Part shown: piece after piece, positions 8,290-19,055 of the stretch
How the letters are laid out: every line of letters begins with the position of its first letter
How positions within the stretch are numbered: the stretch's first letter is position 1
DNA from: an uncultured Sutterella sp.
GTDB lineage: Bacteria; Pseudomonadota; Gammaproteobacteria; Burkholderiales; Burkholderiaceae_F
Direction: 5' to 3'
Length of the DNA stretch: 64,000 nucleotides
NCBI GenBank assembly: GCA_902463725.1
Contig: CABQGK010000002.1
Coordinates: 1 to 64,000 of the forward strand
The notes under the pieces: model-generated
Database searches by the model: none
What the model was told of the DNA's origin: nothing
The model's input: only the letters and a program-made list of their open reading frames with translations
Position numbers and translations under genes: made by a program

Positions 8290-9447
8290 CTAGAAGAGTT
8301 CGTAGGGTAGCGCGGTATTGAACTGACGGTCAATGCGATTTTCGTTTTCCACGAAATGCTTCATACTCGTCATATCCGCTGCACGCTGTGTGTTGTTAGG
8401 CGAGTCAAGCACCACCATCACCACACGACGGTCCCCCACCTCACTCTGCACCACCATGCATCGGCCAGCCGCCGTGGTAAAGCCCGTCTTCTGAATACCA
8501 ATATTCCAGTTCGGGTCGCCAATTAAGCGATTCGTCGTGTGCATATTAAGCACGTAGCGCCCAGCTCGGAGCTGCGCAGCCGACATGGTAGAGGCCTCAC
8601 GGATATCTTTGTACTCGTAGGCTGCTGCCACAAGCTTCGCTAAATCGCGAGCGGTCGAATGGTTTCGATTATCGAGCCCAGTGGGATCCGCAAAGAACGT
8701 ATCCTCCATACCCAAGCGGCGCGCCGTCACATTCATCTGGTTAATAAACCAGCTCAAACCCTCGGGCGTTGTACGCGCAAGCGCATGCGCCGCACGATTG
8801 TCACTACTCATGAGCGCGGCTTTGAGTAGTTCGCTACGGCGCATGACCATGCCACTTCTGAGCTTAGAACTTGCACGGCTCGAGAGATAGTCTTCACGCG
8901 TGATCTTCACCGACTCGGCCATATTGACGCCACTCTCTGCAATAACCAGCGCGGTCATCAGCTTTGTCACGGAAGCAATCGGTAGCGCAACATCGGCATT
9001 CTTTTTGAAGAGCTCCTCACCCGTGTCTTGGTCAACAATGTACGCAACGGAGCTACCCAAGTCGAGCGGATCATTGGTATCACGCAATCCTGCCAACATG
9101 GCCTGAGAGGGACCGCGATAGATTGGGCGACGCGCGCGCTTTGCCGCCACGCGTTTTCCGCCGCGAGCTTTTTTCGCTACGCTACGAGAGCTGCTAGCTT
9201 TGGCCACTGTGCGTTTCGTTGACGCACTCGCTTTCGAAGTGCTCCGACGAGCCGATGATGCGCTTGCTGCTTTTTTTACAGTGGATTTAGAGGACTTGGT
9301 CGCTGCGCTTTTTGCTGCAGACTTTTTGGTGGTTTTCGCTGTCACGGTTTTTTGTGCGGCCCACACTGGAGTGGAAACGGCCACAGGAAGCACGCTCAAC
9401 GCGGCCCCGACACCGATCGAGAGAAAAAATCGTTGCCAATGAAGCAT
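8290..9447 (-). CDS. pbpG: D-alanyl-D-alanine endopeptidase, PBP7/PbpG type
   Basis: The periplasmic serine peptidase (385 residues) cuts D-Ala-mDAP cross-links in peptidoglycan. The S11 triad is complete: SVTK at 159-162, SDN at 215-217 and KTG at 320-322. A signal peptide ends near residue 30 (TPVWA). Between it and the catalytic domain lies an unusual, strongly basic Lys/Ala/Ser/Arg-rich linker (about 31-108). The ATG at 9447 is supported by AAGGGTG upstream and by the signal peptide; an open frame continues further but begins inside non-signal sequence. A DacA-like carboxypeptidase is less likely because the C-terminal amphipathic anchor domain is missing. Confidence 0.9.
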   Translation of the reverse strand: MLHWQRFFLSIGVGAALSVLPVAVSTPVWAAQKTVTAKTTKKSAAKSAATKSSKSTVKKAASASSARRSTSKASASTKRTVAKASSSRSVAKKARGGKRVAAKRARRPIYRGPSQAMLAGLRDTNDPLDLGSSVAYIVDQDTGEELFKKNADVALPIASVTKLMTALVIAESGVNMAESVKITREDYLSSRASSKLRSGMVMRRSELLKAALMSSDNRAAHALARTTPEGLSWFINQMNVTARRLGMEDTFFADPTGLDNRNHSTARDLAKLVAAAYEYKDIREASTMSAAQLRAGRYVLNMHTTNRLIGDPNWNIGIQKTGFTTAAGRCMVVQSEVGDRRVVMVVLDSPNNTQRAADMTSMKHFVENENRIDRQFNTALPYELF

Positions 9448-9653
9448 GATCGACACCCTTTGCCAGAAAGTGCGATTGAAGAGAAAGACCTGACATCCAA
9501 GACGTCCGATTGACCAAACCTCCCCAATCGGAAATGTGCCACGCGCGCTAAACACCATGCACCATGGGCTGAGGGACACAAGAAAGCACAAGGATGAAAT
9601 TTTATTTTAACGAATGACGGTATCTCTCCCAATAAGATTTACATTTTTTATTT

Positions 9654-9687
9654 CAACGGAAGGACTGTTATTTCAGTCCTTCCGTTG
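9654..9687. repeat. Perfect 14-bp inverted repeat below hrpA
   Basis: CAACGGAAGGACTG (9654-9667) is exactly complementary to CAGTCCTTCCGTTG (9674-9687) around a six-base loop. It lies 64 bases past the hrpA stop and upstream of pbpG on the same strand. The A/T tract is on the wrong side for a classic minus-strand terminator, so it may be a processing or stability hairpin. Confidence 0.7.
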
Positions 9688-9751
9688 CAGAGCGCCCGTT
9701 TAGAACGATTTAGTTACACTCCCATTCCTAAGCAGTACGGGAAATCCCGCA

Positions 9752-12700
9752 TTAGAGATGTTCAATCATGCTCCAAACCCTTTCTAAACGTTTCACGCTC
9801 ACTGGCATCGGCGTACGTAACTGCTGAGCAAAGAGCGAGACACGCAACTCCTCGAGCATCCAAGCGAAATCCTCCAAGCGCGGATCCTCTTGACCGCGAC
9901 GTGCCGCCACGGCCCGGCGCCACTTTTCTCGAAGTCGTTCAATGTCCTGCTGACGCGAGAAGTCACGCATGGGATCATCGCGATAGCGATCTAGTCGCCA
10001 CTGAACTGCCTTGAGGTAGCGCGGGTAGTGTTGCAGCTGACTGAGCGGGACCTTTTCCAAAAAACCTGGCCGCAGAAGCCACTTGAGCTGATCGGTGACA
10101 TCATCGACCACGGTCTTAATATCGTTGAGCCGCTTGAGTTTTCCCATAATGGGGGCGGCTTCGGCGACGATCGTCGTCAGCAGTCGCACAACTTCACCTG
10201 CAACGAGCGTCAGCCGTCCCTTGACATCCTCTCGGCGAGCCGCAAAGTCAGCAGCATTCGTCGGCAATGGCTCCGCGAGCGCCGTAGAAAGTAGCGCACA
10301 ATTCACCACCGCTGCGGCGACCGTATCAATCGACTCAAAGAGCTTATCGAGCCCAGGGACAGTGGCTGCCTGCATTTGCACGCGCCCCAAGTCGCGCAGA
10401 CTACGCTCAACAAAACGCACTTGCTCCTTGAGCACCAATCGAAAGAGTCGAATAAGCCCGCGACGATGCTCGCGGCGCGCCTCGTTTGGATCATCAAAGA
10501 CTTCAAGCGCACACGCCTCGCCCTTATCCACTAGCGCTGGGTGACCGATGAGCGTCTGTCCACGGCGGTTAATTTCCATGAGCTCTGGCAACTCTCCGAA
10601 GGTCCAGTCTGTCACCATGTCCTCTAGGTCGGCAGCAACCGTGGCATCCTGCTGCGCCACCGCTTTGAAAGTTTCCTGCGCCTGTGCGCCGAACTCGGCT
10701 CTGAGCTGCGCGAGGTTACGCCCCATCGCAATCTGTCGGCCCGACTCGTTGACAATTTTGAAATTCATAATGAGGTGCGCGGGCAACTGCTCAAGCTTAA
10801 AGTCCGAAGGGCTGCAAGGCACCCCAGTCTGCTCACGCACGTCCATGGCGAGCGCCTCCAGAAAGCCCTTGGGCTGCGCCGTGCCTTCGGCCGTGCGCAA
10901 GAAAAAGCCCTGAGCAAAGTCCTGCACCGGCACACAGTGACGGCGGATTTTCTGCGCAAGCCCCTTGAGCAGCACTTGAGCCTTTTCCTTGACCATCCCC
11001 GGTACGAGCCACTCGGCCTGCACAGGATCGATCTGGTTGAGTGCGTAAAGCGGCACGGTGAGGGTAACACCATCGCGCGGGCTCCCTGGCTCAAAGTGAT
11101 AGTTAAGCGCCATGCTCACACCCGCCATTTCCATGGTCTTGGGGTAGTAGCGGTTGGTGACGCCACTCGCATCGTGTCGCATAAGCGCTTCGCGCGTCAT
11201 CATGAGGGATTGCTCAGCCGCTTTTCCACCCTTTTTAAGCCATGAAAGGAGCGAGCGTGTGTTTGCCACCTCGGCTGGAATCACCCCGTCGTAGAAGCTA
11301 AATTGCAGTTCATCATCGACCAAGACGTCAGGGCGACGCGTCTTATGCTCGAGGTCTTCAATCTCACGAATGAGCCGTTGGTTGTGCTGATAAAAGGGCG
11401 CTTGCGCATCCCAGTTCCCTGCCACTAGAGCCTCTCGAATAAAGAGCTCACGAGAGAGCGCCAAATCATGCGGTTCAAAACTCACCGAGCGTCCCTGATA
11501 AATCGTAAGCCCATAGAGCGTGCCGCGCTCGGCTGCCATGACCTCACCACGGTGCTTCTCCCAGTGCGGTTCACTCCAACTGCGCTTAATGAGGGAGCCT
11601 GCTGCGGCTTCAATCCAATCCGCCTCAATGTCGGCAACGCAGCGGGCATAAAGGCGCGTGGTTTCCACGAGCTCCGCAGAAAGCACCCAGCGACCACCTT
11701 TTTTCGCGCGCACGCTCCCTGGCCAAATCCAAAACTTAATCGAATGCGTTCCCAAATAGGGGGGCGCACGGAAATCACTTTCCACCGCTTTGGAGCCAAT
11801 GTTGCCGAGTAGCCCCGAGAGTAGCGCACGATGCACCTGCTCATAGGTGCCTGGCGCCGTATTTCGACGCCAGCCGAGCTCAGCAGTCAGCTCAGAGAGC
11901 TGTTGCTGCACATCACGCCACTCACGCAGCCGTCTTGGTGAGAGGAAATGCCGCTTGAGATCCTGCTCAAATCGGCGGTTGCTTTCCTTATTAGCCTTCG
12001 CCTCAGCCACCCAGCGCCAAAGCTTCACGTAGGAGAGAAAGTCGCTACGCTCGTCAGCAAACGCTCGATGCGCTTCGTCGGCCGCTTGCTGCGCATCTAG
12101 CGGGCGCTCCCGAGGATCCTGCACTGAAAGACCCGAGCAGATAATCAGTACCTCGTCCAAGCACCCAAACTTATGCGCTTCAAGCAGCATCCGTGCAAGT
12201 CGCGGATCCACAGGTAGCCGAGAGAGCTCTCGCCCAATACGTGTGAGCTCCCCAGCATCATTAACTGCATCGAGCTCATTTAAAATCGCGTACCCGTCTG
12301 CAATCGCCTTATTGGGCGGAGCCTGCACAAAGGGAAAATCGCGCACGTCCCCTAGCTTCAACGCCATGGCGCGCAAAATCACAGCGGCCAAGTTTGAGCG
12401 CACAATCTCTGGATCGGTAAAAGGCGCACGCCGCGCAAAATCCTCTTCACTATAGAGCCGAATACAGATACCGTCGCTTACGCGACCGCAACGCCCAGCG
12501 CGCTGGTTCGCGCTTGCTTGGCTGATGGGCTCAATTTGCAGTTGTTCGACTTTGCTACGGTAGGAGTAGCGTTTAATACGCGCTAAGCCAGTATCCACCA
12601 CAAAACGAATGCCCGGCACCGTAATCGAGGTCTCGGCCACATTCGTCGCCAAAATGATGCGACGCGCACCCGAAGGGCGGAAAATCTTGGCTTGTTCCGC

Positions 12701-14119
12701 AGCGCTTAACCGAGCAAAGAGCGGGAGGATTTCTGTGGAGGGCGGACGTCGCTTGCGTAGCACATCAGCCGCCTCACGAATTTCTCGCTCGCCAGGTAAA
12801 AACACCAACACATCACCGCACCCGGCGCTCTCACATTCACTGACCGCGTCATCGATCGCCTCCATGAGCGTCTTATCATCCTCTTCATCGACATCGTCGA
12901 GCGGACGATAGCGAATCGCAACGGGATAAGTGCGCCCAGAAATGGTAAAGATGGGAGCGGCTCGCCCATTCTCCGAAAAGTGCTCGGCAAAGCGCTCCGC
13001 ATCGATCGTCGCCGAAGTCACAATCACCTTGAGCTCTGGGCGCTTTTGCAAAAGGCGCTTTAAGTAGCCGAGCAAAAAGTCGATATTGATGGAACGTTCA
13101 TGCGCCTCGTCGATGATGATCGTGTCGTAGGCCTTGAGCATCGGATCGTTCTGCGTTTCAGCAAGCAAAATCCCATCGGTCATGAGTTTGATGGATGCGC
13201 CAGGGTCCGTATGATCCGTAAAGCGCACTTTGTAACCCACCACCGTGCCCAACTCTGTATTGAGCTCTTCGGCAATGCGTGCGGCAATTGAGCTTGCTGC
13301 AATACGACGCGGCTGCGTATGTGCGATCATCCCTAATTCACCTCGCCCCGCCATGAGGGCGATTTTCGGCAGCTGCGTCGTCTTCCCTGAGCCCGTCTCG
13401 CCACAAACAATAATCACACGGTGACGGCGAATCGCCTCGGCAAGCTCGGCGCCATGCTCAGAGACTGGTAGCCCAGGCGTGAGTTCAAACGGGGGCACAG
13501 GGGTACGTCGCTGCGCGTAACTCAGCGCACGTTTCTGTTGTGCGGTGCTGCGTTCGGCCTTTGCCCGACGATCAGGTGAGCGCTCTTGCGCGTCACGCGC
13601 CTCGGGCGAGCGCTGGGGCGCTCGACGGTTATGCTTGTGTCTTGACGCTTCAGAGGCGCCCCGCTGCTGAGAATGCTGCTCGCCTCGCTTGGCGGAGGCG
13701 CGATCGGCAGCCGCGTCCGCACCCTCGCGTACTTGCGCGGCGGCGTTCGTGCCCCGCTCGCGAGCACCTTGGTCGCTCGGAGCGGTTGTGCGCTCTGGAG
13801 CGCCCCCAGCGCGACTGCTATGAGAGGTTTGCGCTTTTTTCGATTTACTTAAGCGGAAAGAGGCACCACTTTTCATGGCCGCATCGGCCAATGCACTACC
13901 AAAACCCCCTTTGGGCGCAAAAGCGGCTGCAGAAATGCGATCATCCGTCACTGCCACAGACTGCGCCGCAGCCTGTGCGGCTTTTTTCTTGAGGGTTACG
14001 CGTTTTTTTTCCTCTTCCTCGGCACGCTCACGCGCTTGTTTTTCTCGCGTGGCATTAACCGCTTCCTCAACGCTATCTTTAACTTTCTGAAACGCTGCAA
14101 AGAGCGCTCTATCCGACAT
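9752..14119 (-). CDS. hrpA: ATP-dependent RNA helicase HrpA (DEAH box)
   Basis: The 1455-residue DEAH/RHA helicase belongs to the HrpA family, which clears stalled or collided ribosomes. Visible are Walker [10 protein letters not shown] (240-248), DEAH (337-340), SAT (motif III) and QRAGRCGR (motif VI). The winged-helix, HA2 and OB regions and the long family-specific C terminus (DUF3418) follow. The chain is longer than the roughly 1300 residues usual in enterobacteria. The excess is a hydrophilic Arg/Ala/Glu-rich N-terminal segment (about 1-205) that looks disordered and could bind RNA. The gene stands alone on the minus strand, divergent from yggX. Confidence 0.96.
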   Translation of the reverse strand: MSDRALFAAFQKVKDSVEEAVNATREKQARERAEEEEKKRVTLKKKAAQAAAQSVAVTDDRISAAAFAPKGGFGSALADAAMKSGASFRLSKSKKAQTSHSSRAGGAPERTTAPSDQGARERGTNAAAQVREGADAAADRASAKRGEQHSQQRGASEASRHKHNRRAPQRSPEARDAQERSPDRRAKAERSTAQQKRALSYAQRRTPVPPFELTPGLPVSEHGAELAEAIRRHRVIIVCGETGSGKTTQLPKIALMAGRGELGMIAHTQPRRIAASSIAARIAEELNTELGTVVGYKVRFTDHTDPGASIKLMTDGILLAETQNDPMLKAYDTIIIDEAHERSINIDFLLGYLKRLLQKRPELKVIVTSATIDAERFAEHFSENGRAAPIFTISGRTYPVAIRYRPLDDVDEEDDKTLMEAIDDAVSECESAGCGDVLVFLPGEREIREAADVLRKRRPPSTEILPLFARLSAAEQAKIFRPSGARRIILATNVAETSITVPGIRFVVDTGLARIKRYSYRSKVEQLQIEPISQASANQRAGRCGRVSDGICIRLYSEEDFARRAPFTDPEIVRSNLAAVILRAMALKLGDVRDFPFVQAPPNKAIADGYAILNELDAVNDAGELTRIGRELSRLPVDPRLARMLLEAHKFGCLDEVLIICSGLSVQDPRERPLDAQQAADEAHRAFADERSDFLSYVKLWRWVAEAKANKESNRRFEQDLKRHFLSPRRLREWRDVQQQLSELTAELGWRRNTAPGTYEQVHRALLSGLLGNIGSKAVESDFRAPPYLGTHSIKFWIWPGSVRAKKGGRWVLSAELVETTRLYARCVADIEADWIEAAAGSLIKRSWSEPHWEKHRGEVMAAERGTLYGLTIYQGRSVSFEPHDLALSRELFIREALVAGNWDAQAPFYQHNQRLIREIEDLEHKTRRPDVLVDDELQFSFYDGVIPAEVANTRSLLSWLKKGGKAAEQSLMMTREALMRHDASGVTNRYYPKTMEMAGVSMALNYHFEPGSPRDGVTLTVPLYALNQIDPVQAEWLVPGMVKEKAQVLLKGLAQKIRRHCVPVQDFAQGFFLRTAEGTAQPKGFLEALAMDVREQTGVPCSPSDFKLEQLPAHLIMNFKIVNESGRQIAMGRNLAQLRAEFGAQAQETFKAVAQQDATVAADLEDMVTDWTFGELPELMEINRRGQTLIGHPALVDKGEACALEVFDDPNEARREHRRGLIRLFRLVLKEQVRFVERSLRDLGRVQMQAATVPGLDKLFESIDTVAAAVVNCALLSTALAEPLPTNAADFAARREDVKGRLTLVAGEVVRLLTTIVAEAAPIMGKLKRLNDIKTVVDDVTDQLKWLLRPGFLEKVPLSQLQHYPRYLKAVQWRLDRYRDDPMRDFSRQQDIERLREKWRRAVAARRGQEDPRLEDFAWMLEELRVSLFAQQLRTPMPVSVKRLERVWSMIEHL

Positions 14120-14286
14120 CTCTTACTAATCCTTTAGAGCAAAAACGCCGTCCCCAACGGGCTATACCGTGGCTTCAAGCAAACGGGTACAATGTAGGCA
14201 AAATCCACAACCCAATCGTTGTTACGAGGCCGCCACTGCGGGAGTCCTCCGCGACACGCGTTGCGGCCCTATCAGGAGATATGAAT

Positions 14287-14565
14287 ATGGCCCGTATGGT
14301 TCACTGTATCAAACTCAATAAAGAGGCCGAAGGCCTCACGTATCCGCCGTTTCCTGGCGAACTTGGCAAGCGCATCTGGCAGCACGTCAGCAAAGAGGCT
14401 TGGGACGAATGGATTCGCCTGCAGACCATGATGGTTAACGAATACGGACTTAACCTCGCGGATCTCTCTGCGCGCCAGCAGTTGCAAAAGCAGTGCGAAC
14501 GCTACTTCTTCGAAAACGCCGAAGGCGTGCAAGTCCCCGAGATGTATCGCCCAATCGAAAAATAA
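14287..14565 (+). CDS. yggX: Probable Fe(2+)-trafficking protein YggX
   Basis: This small cytosolic protein (92 residues) protects Fe-S clusters from oxidation, and a role in iron traffic has been proposed. The family pattern is plain: [14 protein letters not shown] at the N terminus with the conserved cysteine, [13 protein letters not shown], then ISKEAW-like and [10 protein letters not shown] motifs. AGGAG (14274-14278) is eight bases before the ATG at 14287 but only two before an ATG at 14281, so 14287 is preferred. A good terminator follows at 14629. Confidence 0.95.
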   Translation: MARMVHCIKLNKEAEGLTYPPFPGELGKRIWQHVSKEAWDEWIRLQTMMVNEYGLNLADLSARQQLQKQCERYFFENAEGVQVPEMYRPIEK

Positions 14566-14628
14566 GCGGCGCAAGCGTCTCTGCGTGATTTCTGCTCCAC
14601 CTCTACGCCGCCGCTCGGCGTACTCTCC

Positions 14629-14669
14629 AAGGCTTCTGCCAGTTGTCACTGGGCGGAAGCCTTTTCTTT
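14629..14669 (+). terminator. Rho-independent terminator after yggX
   Basis: AAGGCTTCTGCC (14629-14640) pairs with GGCGGAAGCCTT (14652-14663), followed by TTTTCTTT. Confidence 0.85.
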
Positions 14670-14778
14670 AGCTGCCCACGCTCAGCGCTTCACACGACTA
14701 CGTAGCGAGCCGCTCGCGCCCGGGGTGGGCTTTCTCGCGATTTGCAACGACGCTACGCTCGGCGGCCTGTCTCTTTAG

Positions 14779-15444
14779 TTATTTGCGACGGCTTTCTTGG
14801 ACACCCGCCTCTGTGCCAAGCAGTAACACATCGGCGCCACGCGCAGCAAAAAGCCCCACCGTGACCACCCCAGGCCAAGCATTGATCTGTGCCTCAAGCC
14901 CCTTAGGATCGGTAATCGCAAGGCCTGCCGCGTCCAAAATCACGTTGTCATTATCCGTGATGAAATCGCGCTGCATGACCTGAGCACCGAGCGCGCTCAA
15001 GCGCGCGCTAATGGCTCGCGCGGCCATCGGAATCACTTCAACAGGAAGCGGAAAACGTCCGAGCACGTCGACAGCTTTACTCTGATCTGCAATACAGACG
15101 AAGGTCTCGGAAATACTTGCGACAATCTTCTCACGTGTAAGCGCCCCGCCCCCGCCCTTGATCATGGAAAAGTCAGGCGCAATTTCATCAGCTCCGTCGA
15201 CGTAAACCCCGATACGATCGACCTCATTCATGTCAAGCACCTTAAAACCAAGCGCCTCAAGGCGTTCGGTTGAGCGAACGCTCGAGGAAACGCAAGCCAC
15301 AATGCGCTCGCGGATGCTCGGCAGCGCATCGATAAACATATCGACGGTCGAGCCAGTACCGACGCCCAAAATCTTGCCTTCTTCGACAAAAGCGAGCGCT
15401 GCACGGGCAACCTCGCGCTTGAGTTCCTGCTGTGTAAGAGCCAT
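14779..15444 (-). CDS. rpiA: Ribose-5-phosphate isomerase A
   Basis: It interconverts ribose 5-phosphate and ribulose 5-phosphate in the pentose phosphate pathway. The 221 residues match the family length. Motifs seen are [11 protein letters not shown] (phosphate loop), [11 protein letters not shown] (catalytic Asp) and [13 protein letters not shown] with the catalytic Glu and Lys. The start at 15444 ([13 protein letters not shown]) has GAGGAA upstream and matches the family N terminus, although an open frame runs further upstream. It is divergent from the histidine kinase gene. Confidence 0.97.
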   Translation of the reverse strand: MALTQQELKREVARAALAFVEEGKILGVGTGSTVDMFIDALPSIRERIVACVSSSVRSTERLEALGFKVLDMNEVDRIGVYVDGADEIAPDFSMIKGGGGALTREKIVASISETFVCIADQSKAVDVLGRFPLPVEVIPMAARAISARLSALGAQVMQRDFITDNDNVILDAAGLAITDPKGLEAQINAWPGVVTVGLFAARGADVLLLGTEAGVQESRRK

Positions 15445-15738
15445 GATGCTATGTTCCTCAAATCCTGATGACGATTTCCCAAAGAGCCTTGCGGGCGTAT
15501 TAGAGCCGCACAGCCCAGCGGCAGCGTGCCGTATGCGGCGCCCATTATCGCACAATGCTTGAGAGGAGCCTTGTGAGGGAGGAGGTAAAAAATTCTCCTC
15601 ACTGCGCCGCGGCACGCTTCTGTACTAAACTAGCGGAAAAGCCTGCGCAAGCCGCCAAAACGGCACCCGCTGTGCCAACGTCACCGCGCTACTCGCTGCC
15701 AGACTTGTGTCGCGCAATATCTAAAAACAGAGCCCACC

Positions 15739-18117
15739 ATGTCCGAGCCCTACAACAATTCCGTAGAGGAAACGCTCAAACATCTCTCAGCCAGCCAATC
15801 GCAAAGTAGCATAAGCTCGCGTGCCGGCGTCTACGTTTCTTGGAGCGCCCTGCTGCTGATGACTGTGTGCTTTCTCTTCGTCGCGCTTTACTTGATTGAC
15901 GCCGATAGAAAGGCTGAAATTGTCCGTCTGCAGCAATCGACGGAGCTACTCTCACAGTCAATCGAAAGCCGCCTCCTTGCCACGACGGAGCTGCTGCAGC
16001 GCACGTCGCTGAGACTTATGCAGCTGCCAGGTTCGGCAACACGGCTCGCGAGTTCAGAGATGGCGGCAACGGGCTTTCTTCAAGACCGGCGCGAAGTGAT
16101 GGGGCTAGCGCTCATTAATCGGCGCTATGACGTCATCGGTAGCTGGTCAACGAGCGTACGTGCAGAGGACGTTCTCCCGAGAATGGGTGAGAAAATTGAC
16201 AATATGAGTTTGCGAGCAAAACTCGACACGGTCTTTTTCAAAGACTCCCCACTCGTGACGCCCCCCTACCCTGGCACGCACAAGGCCATGGTCTATGTGG
16301 ATATCATTGTCCCGACCGCAACGCCGGATCAAGTGTTGCTCGCTCGCGTGAACCTCTCTCGACTCATTAGCGATGAGGCCGATATCCTTGGCCACAGCCG
16401 CTACACCTTCACGCTCTCACGCGCAGGCACGCCGCTCATCGTCGAGGACGGTCAGAAATCCGACAACTCCTTGCTTGAGGCGGCCGTCACTTACACCGCG
16501 AGCATCCCGATTTTCAACGATCCTGAGTTACAGCTGCAGAGCGTAAGTTACGAGCATGAGCTCTTTACCACGAATAACATCAAGCTCTGGACCATTCTGG
16601 GGCTCGCATCGCTACTTGGGCTTTCGCTCACGCTCCTCTTACGGTACCAGCGTCTGCAGCATCGTGCACATCAACGCCTCTCAGCAGAATACGCCCTGCG
16701 TGTCGCCATGTCGGAATCGTCGGTTGCGGGCGTGCGCGTCTCGGATATGCGTGGCACCATTCTCTTTGTCAACGATACGTTTCATCGACTCACTGGCTTT
16801 TCCAATGCTGACCTCGTCGGTCAGGGCTTCCCCTATCCGTACTGGACGGAAAACATGGAGCACGCGGCACGCTCGCTCATGAGCAATCCCTCAGACCGAC
16901 GCGCTCGTACCAAAGAATTCACTCTCAAGCGCAAAGATGGCTCTGTCTTTGACGGACAGATGAACATCTCCCCACTCATTAACGAGCACGGCCAGCCGAT
17001 CGGCTGGATTGGCGAGCTCTACGACATTACCGAGCAGAAGCGCGCACGCGAGCGCATGAAAGCCGCTCACGAACGCTTCACGCGCGTGGTGCAATCCATG
17101 AATTCCGCGATCTGTGTGATGAGCGCAGATCCTGAACACTCGCAGCTGCTCTTTCGCAACACCCCGTATGAGAACATTTTCGGCCGCGGTCCCACGGGTG
17201 CGCAGCGTATACTCCTAGAGCTCAAGCGGCGTCCCGCAGCCATCTCTCGCCAAGGCATCTTTGATGCGCTCACCGGTAAATGGTTTGATGCACGCATGCA
17301 GCGCCTCACTTGGACCAACGACACCCCTGCAGTCATGCTGATTGCCACCGACATCACACAGCAAAAAGAGCTCGAAATTGCGCTCGAAAATCAGCTTCGC
17401 CAAGCCGAGACCACCCAACGTCTCGTCACCATGGGTGAGATGGCAAGCTCGCTCGCGCACGAGCTCAACCAGCCCCTCGCGGCAATATCTAACTATGCTT
17501 CGGGCGCGAGCACCATGATTGAAGCGGGCAAGCTAGGGACTGCCGATACCCTCACTGCGCTCGGGAAAATCAATAAACAGGCACAGCGTGCCGCTTCCAT
17601 CATCAAGCGCATTCGCGGTTTTGCAAAGAAAACCGACCCGCAACTCTCGGCCGTTCACCCCGAGACGATTGTCACCGAAACGATGGAACTCGCACTACTG
17701 CAAGCCAATAAACTTAAGGTCGGCGTACAAGTCCATGTAGCCGAAGATCTCCCCCCCATGACGGGCGACGCGGTGATGCTCGAGCAACTGCTACTCAATC
17801 TCATCAAAAATGCCATGGAAGCAAGCCAAGACAAAGATAATCCCACGGTCGAACTCAATGTTTCGCTGACCGAGGATGGCACGATGATTCTCTTTGAGGT
17901 CTCAGACCATGGGCCGGGGATTTCCGACGAAAATAAACCCAAACTCTTTGACGCGTTCTACTCCACCAAAGCGGAAGGGATGGGGATGGGGCTCAATATC
18001 TGTCGCAGTATTGTTGAAACGCACCATGGACGCATTCTCGTCACCGATACCCCTGGGGGCGGCGCCACGTTCTGCGTGACGATTCCCGTGGTTCTACCCA
18101 CTGACGAACTCATCTAA
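15739..18117 (+). CDS. PAS sensor histidine kinase, DctS/FixL-like
   Basis: The 792-residue membrane sensor has a first membrane helix (about 32-52), a periplasmic double-Cache/PAS-like region (about 53-280) and a second helix (about 282-302). A cytosolic PAS domain follows (about 320-435, MRGTILFVNDTFHRLTGF), then a more diverged second PAS domain. HisKA carries SSLAHELNQPLAAI, and the ATPase domain has NLIKNAMEAS, DHGPGI and GMGMGLNICRS. The response regulator follows about 115 bases downstream and is clearly its partner. Overall organisation is closest to DctS, which senses C4-dicarboxylates, but no transporter is adjacent, so the ligand is open. Confidence 0.88.
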   Translation: MSEPYNNSVEETLKHLSASQSQSSISSRAGVYVSWSALLLMTVCFLFVALYLIDADRKAEIVRLQQSTELLSQSIESRLLATTELLQRTSLRLMQLPGSATRLASSEMAATGFLQDRREVMGLALINRRYDVIGSWSTSVRAEDVLPRMGEKIDNMSLRAKLDTVFFKDSPLVTPPYPGTHKAMVYVDIIVPTATPDQVLLARVNLSRLISDEADILGHSRYTFTLSRAGTPLIVEDGQKSDNSLLEAAVTYTASIPIFNDPELQLQSVSYEHELFTTNNIKLWTILGLASLLGLSLTLLLRYQRLQHRAHQRLSAEYALRVAMSESSVAGVRVSDMRGTILFVNDTFHRLTGFSNADLVGQGFPYPYWTENMEHAARSLMSNPSDRRARTKEFTLKRKDGSVFDGQMNISPLINEHGQPIGWIGELYDITEQKRARERMKAAHERFTRVVQSMNSAICVMSADPEHSQLLFRNTPYENIFGRGPTGAQRILLELKRRPAAISRQGIFDALTGKWFDARMQRLTWTNDTPAVMLIATDITQQKELEIALENQLRQAETTQRLVTMGEMASSLAHELNQPLAAISNYASGASTMIEAGKLGTADTLTALGKINKQAQRAASIIKRIRGFAKKTDPQLSAVHPETIVTETMELALLQANKLKVGVQVHVAEDLPPMTGDAVMLEQLLLNLIKNAMEASQDKDNPTVELNVSLTEDGTMILFEVSDHGPGISDENKPKLFDAFYSTKAEGMGMGLNICRSIVETHHGRILVTDTPGGGATFCVTIPVVLPTDELI

Positions 18118-18233
18118 GCGCGCGGTTTAAGGCGCCGCGCGCTAGGCAAAGCCATGCACAGCGTTAAGCTCTTTGCACCGCCCAAACAAACATTGTTAAA
18201 ATGGAATTTCACTCATCAAGGAGGCGATTGAGC

Positions 18234-18893
18234 ATGTACCCTTTTGAAGACACCCCAGAATCGCTGGGCACCGTTTATGTCGTCGACGATGACGAGGCCG
18301 TACGCGACTCGCTGAAATGGCTACTTGAAGCGAGCGACTATCGCGTCGAACTCTACGACAGCGGCGAGAGCTTCATTGCCAAGTACGATCCCAATACGAT
18401 TGCTGTGCTCGTGCTCGATGTGCGTATGCCAGGTATGAGCGGCCTTGAAGTTCAGGATCATCTGATTGCTCGCAATGCAGATATTCCCATCATCTTCATC
18501 ACAGGGCACGGTGACGTGTCTATGGCTGTCACAGCGCTCAAGCGTGGCGCAGCAGACTTTATTGAAAAGCCTTTTGAACAGGCCGCGCTCAAGCAACTCG
18601 TGGAACGTAAGCTGCACGATGCACGCACCATGCACCTACAAAAGGCCAATGCCACGGTCAACAATATGCTGCTCTCAAAGCTCACGCCACGTGAGCGTCA
18701 GGTACTCGACTGCATCATCAACGGCCGTCTCAATAAACAGATCGCTGACGATCTCGGTATTTCGATTAAGACCGTGGAAGCGCATCGCGCCTCGATCATG
18801 GATAAGACCAATTCTGGCACCGTAGCCGATCTGATGCGCATTGTCATGAACAGTACGTCGAGCAATTTTGACCCGACGAACACCGCTGGGTAG
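18234..18893 (+). CDS. FixJ/DctR-type response regulator
   Basis: The 219-residue regulator has a receiver domain (about 10-125; DDDE acidic pocket, phosphoacceptor Asp in VLVLDVRMPGMSG, conserved Lys in FIEKPF) and a C-terminal LuxR-type helix-turn-helix (about 150-205; LTPRERQVLDCIINGRLNKQ). AAGGAGG at 18219-18225 sets the ATG at 18234 rather than an upstream one at 18201. It is paired with the preceding kinase. The target genes are not evident. Confidence 0.92.
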   Translation: MYPFEDTPESLGTVYVVDDDEAVRDSLKWLLEASDYRVELYDSGESFIAKYDPNTIAVLVLDVRMPGMSGLEVQDHLIARNADIPIIFITGHGDVSMAVTALKRGAADFIEKPFEQAALKQLVERKLHDARTMHLQKANATVNNMLLSKLTPRERQVLDCIINGRLNKQIADDLGISIKTVEAHRASIMDKTNSGTVADLMRIVMNSTSSNFDPTNTAG

Positions 18894-18989
18894 TTGCACG
18901 TGCGGCGCCGCACTACAGATAGCTACCCGAGTCCGTTTACGCTCCTCACTAGTGGGGAGCGGCATGGCTCTATATTTCAATGAAACGAA

Positions 18990-19023
18990 ACGGTCTGCAC
19001 GCCGTCGTGTGCCAGACCGTTTT
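18990..19023 (+). terminator. Probable terminator after the two-component pair
   Basis: ACGGTCTG (18990-18997) with inner CAC pairs with GTG and CAGACCGT (19013-19020), followed by TTTT. It lies 33 bases before folD, so folD probably has its own promoter or is partly attenuated. Confidence 0.6.
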
Positions 19024-19055
19024 GCTATTAACGCTCTTTCGGAGACAAAGAAAGA

